This document shows positions 1 through 12,315 of a stretch of 64,000 nt of DNA, piece by piece. Positions within the stretch are counted from its first letter, which is position 1, and each line of letters opens with the position of its first letter. Below the pieces are notes generated by a model. The model had not been told where the DNA came from. It ran no database searches and saw only the letters and a list, made by a program, of their open reading frames with translations. The stretch lies in NCBI GenBank assembly GCA_027625915.1, contig JANTQA010000047.1, forward strand, positions 8,060,001-8,124,000, read 5' to 3'. The DNA is from Anaeramoeba flamelloides (taxonomy: Eukaryota; Metamonada; Anaeramoebidae). A program made the translations under genes and the position numbers.

Positions 1-696
1 CAAATTAAAAACAATTCACATTTATGAACTGAGTTTATTTTACGGATACTTTTAAAAAATAAATTAATTTTTCCCCAGCAAATTTAACTTTAAAAAAACA
101 TGATTATTTTTATTCAAAAGCTCTAAGCTCTCTTTTTTTAAATGTAAGGCTAATTCATCCCAAATTTAAAAAAATTTCAAAAAAAAAAATAAACTTTTTT
201 AATAAAACTTATTTGGGAAAAGGGGGGATTATAGAAACGAAGAGTAATAAATCATTAAAAAAATTATTATAGTTATCATTAAAAAATTTTGATTTTAATA
301 ATATATATTTATTAATATTGAATAAATTAAAACAAAAATAGTTATAAATTACGAATGAATAACCCCCAATCATAATAAAGTATTTTTGTCAATATCAAGA
401 ATTGGGGTTATCTAATAAAACAAAATAAATAAAAAAAAGAAACCAAATTTTCTATTTTTTCCCCATTATATACATTTATTATTAACATATATATATATAT
501 ATATATATTTGAATACGATCAAAAATTGAGAAAATGGATTTTGGTATAAAAATAGTAAATCTAATCCAAATGTATATAGCATTTGATTCTTATGTGTATA
601 AACAACATCAATTCATATTTTTATAAAAATTACAAAAATAAATGTTTATTTATGCTTATAAAAAATTATTATATATTTAGATTATGTGATTTAAAG
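1..696. other. Intergenic AT-rich sequence
   Basis: No coding or RNA gene is visible. It holds homopolymer runs and an (AT)n microsatellite at about 487-508. It lies downstream of the 3' end of the bromodomain gene, so a terminator or polyadenylation region is expected here, but I cannot point to a specific signal. Confidence 0.6.
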
Positions 697-1220
697 TTAT
701 ATATTTTCATTTGTTTCATGATTTTCCTTTTGTAATTCCTTTGGCTTGTCTTCTTCTTCCTTGTTGTTTCTAAGATTAATTTCTTGATTTGTTTCAATAA
801 TATTTTCTTGTTGATATTCATCTAAAGATTTATTTTCTTGTTCATTTTTTTCTAATTTGATTTGGGCAAGGATTCAATTTAAATATTCTTTTCTTTTTCT
901 TTTTCTTTTTCATTTTCATTTTCATTTTCATTTTCTTCTAATTGATTTTGTGAAAAAGTTACTTGTTTTTTTTCAATATTATTTTCTTGTTCATTTCCAT
1001 TTAAAGTTTTATTTTCTTGTTCATTTTTTTCTATTTTAGGCAAAGATTCGTTTTCATCTTCTTTAATGTTTTCTTTTTCATTTTTCTTTTCTTCTAATTG
1101 ATTTTGAGAAAAAGTTACTTTGTTTTTTTCAATATTATTTTCTTGTTTGTGTACATTTAAAGTTTCGTTTTCTTGTTCATTTTTTTCTATTTGAGGTAAG
1201 GATTCGAATTCAAGATTCTT
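697..1220 (-). pseudogene. Decayed C-terminal repeat tail of the bromodomain gene
   Basis: Read on the minus strand, the frame of the upstream bromodomain gene continues past its TAA (1221-1223) for 113 codons with the same repeat: the motifs QLEEKKNEK, LPKIEKNEQENKTLN and NNIEKK recur. It then meets a second in-frame TAA (879-881). Aligned with intact units, each TAA stands where the other units have GAA, so both look like single G-to-T changes. Shortly after the second TAA a shift of about two bases is needed to stay in the repeat, which then runs to a TAA at 697-699. The likely reading is a once longer tail lost by nonsense mutation. Sequencing error or stop readthrough remain possible. 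Confidence 0.7.
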
Positions 1221-4200
1221 TTATTTTTCATTTTTCTTTTCTTCTAATTGATTTTGTGAAAAAGTTTCTTCGTTTGTTTCAATAATATTTTCTTGTTCAT
1301 TTCCATTTAAAGTTTTATCTTCTTGTTGGGTTTGTTCTTTAATAAAATTTCTCTTTTCAATCATATTTTGTTTTTCTTTTTTCTTTTCTTCTAATTGGTT
1401 TTGTGGAAAAGTTTCTTTGTTATTTTCAATATTATTTTCTTGTTCATTTCCATTTAAAGTTTTATTTTCTTGTTCATTTTTTTCTATTTTAGGTAAGGAT
1501 TCAATTTCAATATTCTTTTCTTTTTCATTTTCATTTTCATTTTCTTCTAATTGATTTTGTGGAAAAGTTACTTCATTATTTTCAATATTTTTTCCCTGTT
1601 CATTTTTTTCTTGTTCATTTTCTACCAATTTGATTTGAATCAAAGATTTATTTTCATCTTCTTTAATATTTTCTTTTTCATTGCATATTTCATTTTCATT
1701 ATTATTTTGTCCAGAAAAGTTAATATTTGGATCATTATTATTTTTTATTTGGTTTGTGTATTGGATTAATTCAAAAAAAATTTGGTTTGGAATATTATCA
1801 AATTCAACAATTGGATTTCCATCTTCTTCTGAAACATGCTCAGGTGATTTTTCAAGAATAAATTGAAAAACAAGTTGTTGTTGTTCTTCACCAAACGAAT
1901 TGAGTTCTTCAATAAGCTGATTAAATGCTTCTGCTTTTCGTTCTTCATCGTATTCTTCTTCTATATCCATGCTTTCATTGGATAACTTTTTTTCTTCAAT
2001 TTCTCCGTTTGATTCTTCTGCAATTAAAGTATGATCATTATTATCATTTAATTCAGAAATGGGTTCTTTTTGTGTTTCCTCCCGAATTGTTGTTTCTCCA
2101 CCTTTTTGATGTTCGTTCAATTGGTCTTCTTCCACACCCACCACATTCTCATTCTCATTATCCCCCTCTTTAATTTCTATTTCTATCCGCTTTCCATCTT
2201 TATTTTCATTTACATTTTCATATAAATTCAAATTATCGTTTTGTTTTTCAACCACATTTTCAACTTCATTTTCAACTTGTTTTTCAACTTCATTCATATC
2301 TTTTTTTTCAACTTCCTTCATATCTTGTTTTTCAACTTTTTTTTTAAATGTTGAAAAATATGGTTTATGACCAGGAGACCTTTCTTCATTCATTAAAAAT
2401 AATAATGTCATGGATAATTGTTGTGTGACCGAAAATGCCCCCTTTAATAAAGATATATATGACTTTGTACCAGGCTTTTTTTGTAAAAAATAACGCAAAT
2501 ATTGTTGGGTTTCACTCTCTTCTTGCTTTTTTTCTTCCAAATTTAAAAGATTTTTCTTTTCGTTTCTTGAAGTTATTTCATTTTCATTAATATTAACAAA
2601 AGTATTATCATCATCATTTCTAATATCATTAATATTTTCATTCTCTAATAATTGTCGATTTTGAATATAATTATTATTATTATTATTTTCCAAATTTATT
2701 TCATCTTTTTTTTCATTAGAATCTTTATTTATTTGAATTTGATCGTTTATATTTTCATTTATATTTGAATCATTTTTTTTGTTTTCAATTTCCTTTTCGT
2801 TTATTTGTTGAATTTTATTTTCCATGTCATTTCCATTTTTATTTGTATTTTTATTTTCATTTTCTTTTGAATTTTCATTTTCCTTGTTTGTTTCATTTGT
2901 ATTTATTGATTGGATTTTATTTTCATTTTCATTTGTATTTTCATTTGTATTTTCATTTTCTTTTTCTTTTTCTTTGCTTATTTCATTTTCATTTACTTTA
3001 AACCCTTCACTTAAATTTTCATTTATGTTCCCCTTTAATTCTAATTCTTGATTATTTTTTTCAATTTCTTCATTTAATAAAATATTTCTTTCCATTTCCA
3101 CTTCCATTTCGTCTGCTTTTTGAATTTTTATTCCCATTTCACTTTTACCATCAATATCGGGTTGTATATTTTTATTGTTTAAATTCGAATTTTCATTTTT
3201 TATTATTGGCAATTCTTTTTGAGATGACTGTTTTGATTCTTCAATAATAATTTCAGAATTTTCTAATAGATTTGAATTTTTATTACTATTATCATCATTA
3301 TTGTCGTTATTTCCGATTTTTTTTTCAACTTCATTATTATTATCATTATTATTACCATTACCATTGCCATTGCCATTGTATTTATCATTATCATTATTTG
3401 TATTATTATCATCATCATTGTTAAAATCTTGTAAAAGTTCGGATGATTTATTTCTTTCTACAGTTTGTGGTGGTTGTAAAGTCTTGTTAATATTTTCAGT
3501 ATTTTGGTTAACCCCCCTTTGTATTTCCTTTTGCAAATCATTAGGTTCCTTCTCAATATATACATTATTTTTATAAGAAGAGCGGGTTTTAATTTTATTC
3601 TTCTTGTTGATTGGTTTATTTACTTTTTTATTTTTTTTAATCTTTTTTTTTAGCTTTTCTTTTCTTCGTAATTTTTCAAAGTTTTTTAATTTTATTTTTT
3701 CTTTTTCTTTACTTTTGACTTTACTTTTCCACTTCTCGATCTCTTTCTTTTTTTTCTTTCTTTTTTCTTTATCTTTTTTCTTCCCTCCCCCCCTTCCAAT
3801 TTTCCTCTCTCCAATTTTTTCCCTTTCTCTATTTCCCTTTTTTTTTGATTTCCTTTTCCTTTTCCTTTTCCTTTTCCTTTTTGATCGAAAGGAATCACCA
3901 CTTTTATTATCAAAAGAAGAGTCTGAATTTAAATCACTACTAACCGGAGACAAAGAAAGGGAATGAGAGGGGGCGCGCCTTCTTGATGAAAAAGAGGGGG
4001 AAAGGGATCTGGAAGGAGAAAGGGATCTTGAAATATCAGAATCCAATTCTGAAGAGTAATTCTTTCTAGGTGAGGTGTTTCTTTTTTTAGGTTTTGTTAA
4101 ATTTGAATTTCTTCGTTTTTTATCGAATTCCTTTGAATTTAATTGATTGATTTTTTTCTTTTTTAATTTCAATTTTTTTTTCAGGTCTTGCTTTAATGCT

Positions 4201-4928
4201 AAATATTTTTTTTCAAAACGATTTAGTAATTGTTCTGCCCAATCATAATAATTTGAATTTACCTCATTATAGCTCATTGAGTTTTTAAAAATTAAACGAA
4301 AATCTGAAGCCACTTGAGAAATTTTTTTATATTTGTGATTGCTTAATCTGCGAGAGATCATTGAGAAATCGGATGGATGCGAGATCATTTTATAATAATC
4401 TGGGTATTCCTTTTTTGATAATGGGAAATGAAAAGGCTTTGAACATGGATCCTCATGTAGTTCATTAAAAATTCTTTCAAATTTTGAATACCAATCTTTT
4501 TTATCGATTAAGGAATGGCTATTTTTTGTTTTTTTGAAATTGTCATTTCGATCATCCAATTTTGTTTGTTTGTTTGATTGTCCCTTTTTTTTGTTTTTTT
4601 GCTTGTTTTTTTTGTCGAAGTGTGTTTGGTAGTCCTTCTCTCTTTCTTTCTTTTTTTGTTCGTATTTGTTTTTGTTTTTTTTTTTTTTATTTTTCAGAAG
4701 GTTACTTTTTGGTGTTTTGTAATTTTGCTTAGACTTGATTTTACTTTTGGAAAACCTTGTGTTTTTTTTGGATCGTGGTGGCGACGGTGATCGTAAGAGT
4801 GGTGGTGAAGAAGAGAGTGAATTCGATCTTTTGTGTTTTTTTGATTTTGATTTTAGTTTTGCTGAATGATTCAATCTTCTTCGTTTTTTTGAATTTTGAT
4901 GTTTGTCTCGTTTAGATCGATGAGACAT
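1221..4928 (-). CDS. BET/GTE-like bromodomain plus NET-domain protein
   Basis: A 1235-residue, probably nuclear chromatin reader. Residues 1-140 are Lys/Arg/Ser-rich with SR and SP motifs. A bromodomain spans about 145-242: a KPF shelf (164-166) in place of the usual WPF, YPDYY (175-179), and SYN with the conserved acetyl-lysine-binding Asn at about 221. Long Lys-rich and Asn/Glu-rich low-complexity stretches follow. A short conserved-looking segment at about 820-860 (SLLKGAFSVTQQL...) precedes an extra-terminal (NET) domain at about 990-1060, with SFGEEQQQLVFQFILEKSPE and FDNIPNQIFFEL. One bromodomain plus NET is the plant GTE layout; animal BET proteins have two bromodomains. BET proteins bind acetylated histones and recruit transcription factors. 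The C-terminus consists of tandem Glu/Asn/Gln-rich repeats and ends inside a repeat at a TAA that looks recent. The start ATG (4926-4928) begins the open frame; no intron is evident. Confidence 0.85.
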   Translation of the reverse strand: MSHRSKRDKHQNSKKRRRLNHSAKLKSKSKKHKRSNSLSSSPPLLRSPSPPRSKKNTRFSKSKIKSKQNYKTPKSNLLKNKKKKNKNKYEQKKKEREKDYQTHFDKKNKQKNKKKGQSNKQTKLDDRNDNFKKTKNSHSLIDKKDWYSKFERIFNELHEDPCSKPFHFPLSKKEYPDYYKMISHPSDFSMISRRLSNHKYKKISQVASDFRLIFKNSMSYNEVNSNYYDWAEQLLNRFEKKYLALKQDLKKKLKLKKKKINQLNSKEFDKKRRNSNLTKPKKRNTSPRKNYSSELDSDISRSLSPSRSLSPSFSSRRRAPSHSLSLSPVSSDLNSDSSFDNKSGDSFRSKRKRKRKRKRKSKKKGNREREKIGERKIGRGGGKKKDKEKRKKKKKEIEKWKSKVKSKEKEKIKLKNFEKLRRKEKLKKKIKKNKKVNKPINKKNKIKTRSSYKNNVYIEKEPNDLQKEIQRGVNQNTENINKTLQPPQTVERNKSSELLQDFNNDDDNNTNNDNDKYNGNGNGNGNNNDNNNEVEKKIGNNDNNDDNSNKNSNLLENSEIIIEESKQSSQKELPIIKNENSNLNNKNIQPDIDGKSEMGIKIQKADEMEVEMERNILLNEEIEKNNQELELKGNINENLSEGFKVNENEISKEKEKENENTNENTNENENKIQSINTNETNKENENSKENENKNTNKNGNDMENKIQQINEKEIENKKNDSNINENINDQIQINKDSNEKKDEINLENNNNNNYIQNRQLLENENINDIRNDDDNTFVNINENEITSRNEKKNLLNLEEKKQEESETQQYLRYFLQKKPGTKSYISLLKGAFSVTQQLSMTLLFLMNEERSPGHKPYFSTFKKKVEKQDMKEVEKKDMNEVEKQVENEVENVVEKQNDNLNLYENVNENKDGKRIEIEIKEGDNENENVVGVEEDQLNEHQKGGETTIREETQKEPISELNDNNDHTLIAEESNGEIEEKKLSNESMDIEEEYDEERKAEAFNQLIEELNSFGEEQQQLVFQFILEKSPEHVSEEDGNPIVEFDNIPNQIFFELIQYTNQIKNNNDPNINFSGQNNNENEICNEKENIKEDENKSLIQIKLVENEQEKNEQGKNIENNEVTFPQNQLEENENENEKEKNIEIESLPKIEKNEQENKTLNGNEQENNIENNKETFPQNQLEEKKKEKQNMIEKRNFIKEQTQQEDKTLNGNEQENIIETNEETFSQNQLEEKKNEK

Positions 4929-7250
4929 CTATCAGGCTTCTTTGAATTGTTTTTTTTTTTTTGATATCTTTGAATTAACGTGTGCTTTTTGTTTTTTTAT
5001 TAAATTGTTTTTTGTTGATTATACAAAAGTAAAAACAAAAACGTTTGTTTTTTTTTAGAATTCCAAAAGAAAAAAAATGATAATCTTGAGATATCAATGG
5101 AGATCTTGGCTTTGTTTTCATTTTTTCACCAAATTTCATGAAAAGTATTTATTAGATAGACAATATTCATTAAATATCAGTTTAAATACTATTTTAAGAC
5201 TTACCAAAATTGTTCTACTGTTAGAAAAGATTAGTTTTGGTAATTAACTTAATATTTTTTTATTTTTTTAGGAAAATTGTTAGGAGAGTTTTTTAAAAAG
5301 TATTCTGTATTTGTTACTGAAGTTAATTCTAATATTTCTTGAAATCAAATTCCTAAATCATCATTTTATATAACTTTTCTGAAAAACATTTTCAACCATA
5401 CTCTTAGTGAAATGGTAATTTAGAGTTCTCCTTTTGATATATATTTTTTTTTTATTTTCAAATAAAAACCAATTCTGAAAAATAGAGAGTTTTAAACCTA
5501 GAATTCACATAGAATTTAAAAAACAAATTAAACTAAAATATATGAAAATGTCCAATTTTTACAAAATTGAATTTTACTTTTAAACATTAGTAAAATTTAG
5601 TTTTTTGAGATATTATGCCCATATTATTTTATTTATTCTTGTGGAGTTAGCTTGAAAGGTTTGATAATAGATTTTTATACAGTTTTAGTAATTTAAATTT
5701 CACATATCTTGATATTATCAGTAAAAAATAAACAAAAAATTTGATTTTTTTCCATTTTCCCCCTAGCTCAATCTTTTTTATATTGGGAAGAATATTTACA
5801 AAGGAAAAAGATCAATAGTTACTTACAAACGCTGAGATACTGAAAGAAATTCCTAGTAACAAAAAATAAAAGTAAGTTCACATAGGCAAACAATATATCA
5901 AAGGTTTGAAGAAAATCAGATCAAAAATAAAAAAGAAATTCCAATACTTTGCCTATGATGTACCAAATGAACTTTTATGATCAATTATCAAATTAAAATA
6001 ATTTAGCCAAAAATAATGTGACTCGGATTCGGTCTGTTCTTAATTAAAGAGATCTTTTTTGTTTTTTGTTATTTTTTTTTTTTGAAATCCCATTGATCAA
6101 AAAATGTAAAATATTTTAAATAAAACAAACTTAACATTGATTAAAAGATCTAATTTTTCAAATTTAGTTATTAATATTATTCAAGCTGGATATTTCTTAT
6201 TTACATTATTTTTTAATTAACAAAATTATTGTTTAATCTCTTATAATTCCAAGAATTTTTATAAAATATATTGAAAATAAAAAATGAACTTTTTTTTCTG
6301 ATATTCAATAATTCAATATTATTTTTATTTTTAGTTATATTGTTTTAAAAAATACTAGATTTACAACATGATTTGTTGGTATGTGTTCAAATATGTTCCT
6401 AAATTTTCCGATTTCCCACAAAATGAAGATGTTTTTCAAATTTTCGTGCTTTTGAAAAATTGAAAAATCCAAATCAAGGGATCATATCATTTTAACATGA
6501 AGATTAACTTTGAAATTTTAATTCCTCTAAAAATTATAAATCATTTTCCCATTATCAATAAAGAATTTTTATTATCAGGATATATTTAACCTTGGTGAAA
6601 ATTCCAACAGTTTTTCTTTTGGACAATAATAAATAAAAATTCCAAACGCCCCAAAAAAAAAGTTTAAAGTTAATGAAAATTTTTTTCTTCAAAAATCAAA
6701 TTTAAAAAAAAATTTAATTTCGGGTAAAATGCATTGGAAGAATGAATTTGTAATATCATTCTTGGTAATCGTTCAATTTATTTAAATTTTTTGGGTTTTT
6801 TTTTGTTTGTAAAATATAAATAAAATTTTTTCAACTTTTAATTATTAACTGATATAATATTGAGTAATTTACAACAGTTTAAATATATAAATATGTTGAA
6901 AATTTCATCATAAATTAAATAAAAAAGAAAAAATAACCAAATATTTATAATTAAGGAAGATTATGAAATAAGATCTTGTATTTAAATATGAATAATTTAT
7001 TAAATTTCCCAGAACTAAAAAGATTGATAAATAAAATTTTTAAATAATAATTATATAAATAATGACAAATATTGATAAAAAAATTCCTTTGATAATATTT
7101 ATTATGATTTTATAATTACAATTATTTCTAGGAATAATTTTTATTAGTTTGAAAATATTTTGAATAGTTCAGGAATCATTGTAAAAAATAAAGATTATAT
7201 TAAAAATTTGGTTCATTAATAACTTTCTTGGCGAAATAACTAAGATTGAG
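4929..7250. other. Intergenic sequence, no feature recognised
   Basis: About 2.3 kb of AT-rich sequence upstream of the bromodomain gene. The part next to 4929 should hold its promoter, but no motif stands out. No ORF above noise, RNA gene or repeat family was seen. Confidence 0.5.
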
Positions 7251-7452
7251 TACAGTCAGTTCTACTTTTAAGGTACAAACTTTCAAGGTAATTTAAAGCA
7301 CAATAAAAATCTTAAATTAAGGCACAAAATTTGGATTCCAATAAAAAAATTTGTAATAAAAAAAAATTCCAAATTTTGTATCTTGATTTGAGATTCTTTC
7401 GTGCCTTAAATTTCGTTGAAATTTTGTGCCTTAAAAGTGAAACTGACTGTAA
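7251..7452. mobile_element. Family A hairpin MITE, copy 1
   Basis: A near-perfect 200 bp inverted repeat that begins TACAGTCAGTT and ends AACTGACTGTA, so the whole element can fold on itself. Each arm holds about three copies of the decamer AAGGCACAAA at roughly 28 bp spacing. Flanking TA and CAGT ends resemble Tc1/mariner-type non-autonomous elements; that class is an inference. This copy is moderately diverged. Confidence 0.85.
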
Positions 7453-7977
7453 TTAAATATTTAGAAAAATTTAAATAAAAGATTCTTTCATAAAATTTTG
7501 AATTTTTCGGGTTTTTAAAAATTATGAATATAAACTTTTACAATCCTGTTTTTTTGATAATTTTTCTCTTTTTTCTAATTAAAAAAACATTAAAAATAAA
7601 ACATTAAACCAGTGTGACAAAAAAAAACATATGTTCCCATATTTAAAATAATTATGATATTTTTTTGTAATAAACTGTATTTTTTATACAAATTCATTAT
7701 CAAGACTTATTTTTTCAAGTTTATTTTGTACTCTTTTGTACATACATTAAATTTCTTTGTTCTTGATGAAAATATTTGTTTTTAAAATAATTAAGAAGAT
7801 TTTGAATTTTGAATTTTTTAAAAATATTAAAAATGGATCATTCTTGTTAAAACTTTAATTCAATTCTCAAAATAAAATTTAAAATTCAGGTTGGTATACA
7901 TAGTAATTAGATTTTTAATTTATTTTTCGATTTCAATGTGGGTTTTTTTTTTTTGAATAACACAATAAATAAGTAGT

Positions 7978-8230
7978 CCAGTCATCAAGTGCCTATTTTT
8001 TCTTGGAATTTTCGTTTTTGTATTAAAAATCTATCTATTTTCGAAATAAAACAGAAAAATCAAGAAAATCTAACGGTGCTTTTTTTTAATTTAAGAAACA
8101 AACGTAAAATTTAAAAAAAAAATTCTTTTTATTTCTTAGATTAAAAAAAGCTAATAATGGTTTTCTGGTATTCAAAAGAATAGAGAAAAATCTAATATTT
8201 TACTCAATTCTTTTGAATTATGAAAATATA
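7978..8230. repeat. Family D hairpin repeat, diverged copy
   Basis: It starts with GTCATCAAGTGCCTA and contains the pairing stretches ATTCAAAAGAAT...TTTTACTCAATTCTTTTGAAT. The same modules recur at 9411-9660, 13760-14632, 15600-15770, 30505-30885 and 63895-63990. Confidence 0.6.
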
Positions 8231-8499
8231 TCCACAAAAGATATTTAAAATGGTAGGGTTTAACTTCAATTTTGAAACTCGGAAATTTTACAAATTATTT
8301 AAACTGGTGCTCTTATGTTATAAATAAAAATAAATCAAAATATGGTGATATATGTAAAACAAATAAATAATTTAGATATCATTGGAGATTTGGTAAATTT
8401 TCTAGGGAATTTTCCAGTCTATGAAAATAATCTCAAAATATAGGTATCTGAATTAAAAAAAACTAAATATCGAATATATGAAAAAAAAAATAATATTTT

Positions 8500-8660
8500 T
8501 AATATTATTATAAAAAAGGATTAAATGTCTTTATTATGATGTGAGGGTAATAAAGTTATTTTTGAGTATTTTATAAATTTCCTAAATAAAATTTAGAAAT
8601 TCGGGTACACAAGAAGGATTGATAACTCTCCCTTAAATAATAATAATAAAAAGTAAAAAA
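8500..8660. repeat. Family I dispersed repeat, copy 1
   Basis: It carries TTCCTAAATAAAATTTAGAAATT and a run near CTCCCTTAAATAATAAT, which match 58675-58870 in inverted orientation and more weakly 32340-32440. No coding capacity is seen. Confidence 0.5.
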
Positions 8661-8899
8661 ATTGGAAAAATTAATTTTCAGAACTGGATACTTTTTTTTT
8701 TTTAAATTTGTAATTACAAATATTAAAACATAGTTATGTGTGACTTTTAATTAAAAAAAAAAAACATTACAAGCAATGTAATTCAATTAAAAATATTAGA
8801 ATGTTAAAAGTTTCATTGTTGAAAAAAATATAACAATAATTTTATTTAGAAACAATCTATGTAAAAATAAAATTGAAAATTCTAAGTTAGACAAAATAT

Positions 8900-9099
8900 T
8901 ACAGTCAGTTCCACTTTTAAGGTTCAAACTTTCAACGAAATTTAAGGTACAAAAAAATTTTCAAATTAAGGCACAAAATTCAGATTCTAGTAAATTAAAT
9001 TGTAAAAAAAAAATTCAAAATTTTGTGCCTTAATTTGAGATTTTTTTGTGCCTTAAATTTCATTGAAAGTTTGTGTCTTAAAAGTGGAACTGACTGTAT
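8900..9099. mobile_element. Family A hairpin MITE, copy 2
   Basis: A 200 bp palindromic element flanked by TA, with ACAGTCAGTTCCACTTTTAA at the left end and AAGTGGAACTGACTGTA at the right. One of the better preserved copies, with the internal AAGGCACAAA-type decamers in both arms. Confidence 0.88.
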
Positions 9100-9224
9100 T
9101 ACAATTATCATTTAATCCTTGTTAATTGATTTTATTCACAGCATAATCAACATTACAGTTCTTAAAAATACTGTGTGTTTGTATTTATTGTTGTTAATGG
9201 TACTAAGATTTTTAAAAATCTTAT

Positions 9225-10225
9225 TCTAGAAAAAAAGACTATTTCGGGGTAAAAAATTTTAAAAAAGATGTGACAATGAATTTTCTTTAAATTATACTTT
9301 AGGGTATTTTTTTGAATATATAATAAATAATAGTTATGAAAAGACTATAGTAATCAAAAAAAAAAACTCAATACAGAAAAAAAAAATAACGGATGATAAA
9401 TTTTGGAATTTCCTAGGTTTTCAAGGATTCAAAAGAATTGGGGAAAATAAAAAAAATTACTCTGTTCTTTTGAATTCTAGAAAACATAACAAAAAGTATC
9501 TGTAGGGTGCCTAGTTTTTCCTGTATTCAAAGGGGTATAGAAAAATCTAGGATAATAATCTATTCTTTTTAATTCTGGAAAGGCCAATGTTTGTTGTTTT
9601 TACTTTTTGGAATCAACAAATAATTATAAAAATTTAAGATTTATTTCAAAAATTAAAAAAAACCTACGTCAGTTCCGGTTTTAAGAAATAAACTTTCAAC
9701 TAAATTTAAGGCACAAAACAATCTCTAATTAAAGTAGATTTTTTGGTTTTTTTTTACACAAATTTATTTTACCAGAATTTGAATTTTGTGCCTTAATTTG
9801 GAATTTTTATCAGTGCCTTAAATTTCATCCAAAGTTTCTGTCTTAAAAGTGGAACTGACTGTAACTAAAAAAATCAAAAAAAAATATTTTTTTCAATTTA
9901 AAAGAACAAATAATCCTACATAAATCAAAATAATTGATTACCTATTTGAAAGTTATTCATCGGATTTAACATATTTTTAAAATATAATAAAATGACCTCT
10001 TAACTGTTACAAAAAAATCTTAAATTTTTTACGATTAAATTTGAAAATAATCAAAATATGGCTTGAAAATTGGATTTTCCAACTTAAATTATTAAATATC
10101 TTTAAAAAATTATTTTTGATCAAAGATCTTTTATTAACCAATAGTGTTTATTATAATTGGAGTTATTTAAAAGTGTAAATTTAGCAAATGTTTAAATTTT
10201 TTTTGAAAAAATTATCATGATTTTG
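9225..10225. repeat. Family K long direct repeat, interrupted copy
   Basis: The flanks of this segment match 42200-42735 in the same orientation: GGGGTAAAAAATTTTAAA and GATGATAAATWTTGGA on the left; TCAAAGATCTTTTATTAACC on the right. Relative to that copy it carries about 460 extra bases (9411-9868), made of family D modules and a family A element. This shows nested insertion. Confidence 0.65.
9665..9863. mobile_element. Family A hairpin MITE, copy 3 (degenerate)
   Basis: It begins TACGTCAGTTCC (one base missing from the usual terminus) and ends GTGGAACTGACTGTA. The arms are more mismatched than in copies 2 and 6, so this looks like an older insertion. It lies inside the family K repeat. Confidence 0.8.
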
Positions 10226-11010
10226 GCTGTCTATACTCTTAACACTGGTAGTTTGACCACTGTAGAATATATTTTTTAAAGCCATTTAAAACATGGAACT
10301 AATATGGTTTACATTCAATTGCAATATAGCGATTTTCTTTTTAAGAATTCGAAGGTGTTGTGAATCACTGAAACTTCAAAACCATTGGTAGAACAAAATA
10401 AAGCAAATTTATTTTCTTTCAAGAGCTCATTCATGAGGAGAGAAGTAAAATCACTCATAACCATTTCTAATTGATTTTATGATATCTTTGTTATTTCATA
10501 ATAAAAAGAGGAAATAAAAAAATTTATCCTATTAAAGGAAAATTACTGAACAGTTGTTGTTTGCAACTAATTTCTTTAATAATCAACGTACTCTGAAAAA
10601 ATTGCTCTCTAACTTGTTTTTAAAAAAAAACCATGAACAAAAAAAATATGACTAACAAAATCAAATATTGGATAAAAATATTAAAGTAAACATGATCAAT
10701 TTGTGGAACTGTAGAGTGAAATTAACACCTCTTCAACAAAAAAATAACTCTAAATTTTTCTCAAAACAAAGTTTTTATGAGAAAGGTTTCTACAAGGAAA
10801 GATCCTTTTTGAATTGTTTTTCATTTCAAAAAGCAAAGTAATTTTCAACAAAATTTTATAATTTTAATTATTCGGCTCAAAATTAAACTTAAAATTTTCA
10901 CCACTTTCAACTCTTTTCTGACATGTATTTCTGAAGTTTTAAAACCAAAAAGGTGAATTTTATTTTCATTTTTTTCTCAAAAGTCCAATCCCTAAACTAT
11001 TTCTCATTAA
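10226..11010. other. Intergenic sequence upstream of the ubiquitin-eS31 gene
   Basis: No gene seen. The last 100 bases before the ATG are pyrimidine-tract rich (TTTTCATTTTTTTCTC) and are the likely promoter and 5' UTR of the ribosomal protein gene; no defined promoter element can be named. Confidence 0.45.
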
Positions 11011-11517
<507 letters not shown>

Positions 11518-12315
11518 ATTTGCTTCTTTTTAATTTATTTTTTTTTTTTGTTATAAATTATTTTTATTATTATTGTTTTTTATTTTATTTGTCTCCCATT
11601 TTTGGGAAACAACTGAAATAGATTCTCTATTACAGAAAAAATTAATATTAAAAAACAACACACAAAAATTTTTTTTTTCTTTTGTTTTTTTGTTTTTGCT
11701 TTTTGATCTTTTTTTTTTTTTTTAATTTTTGTTTTTTGGAAAAAATCTTACTTGAAACTATGCTTGAGATTTTTTTAACAATGCTTTTTGTGTTGTTTAA
11801 AATTTCTAGGACAGCTAATAGTTTCAAATAGGATTTCAACCATTTAACAAATCAAATTAAATTATTAATACCTTACCAATTACGAATTTCAACTGAATTA
11901 TTTTCTTAAGAGCATTTGTTTATTTTGTGATTACAGGGTGTACATTTCAAACAAATTCTTCAGACACCTACGATTACAACACGTCACTCAAATTTTACAG
12001 AAAAAGAATCAAATTTATTCAAACAATCCAAATTTTATTTTTCAATCCCAACAACCAATAATTCCAATGATCCTTTCAAGAGTTTTATTAGACAACTCTT
12101 TTCACAATTAAAGAATCCACAACTTTTTTTTTTTTTTTTTATATCAAAATACAAAAATTCAAACACACAAATCTGTTATTTTACTAAAAATTAAATACCA
12201 AAAAATTTATACGATCCAAAATAAAACAAAAACAAAAACTAAAAAGTTATGAACAGATTATAAGAAAACAAAAAATTTTCTTGTCAAGATTAATCCCAAA
12301 TTTTTTTTTTTTTTT
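11518..12315. other. Intergenic sequence downstream of RPS27A
   Basis: T-rich 3' flank with long T runs around 11535-11550 and 11665-11725, plausible for transcript ends. No gene or dispersed repeat was recognised. Confidence 0.45.

Noticed and set aside
697-1223. Reassignment of TAA to a sense codon (as in some ciliates and hexamitids)
   Set aside because: Ubiquitin-eS31, LSm2, ORP, RasGEF and the gelsolin-like gene all end at TAA exactly where their families end, so TAA is a stop here.
2765-3966. Plus-strand Phe/Leu-rich ORFs overlapping the bromodomain gene
   Set aside because: They are antisense shadows of Lys/Glu-rich repeats on the minus strand.
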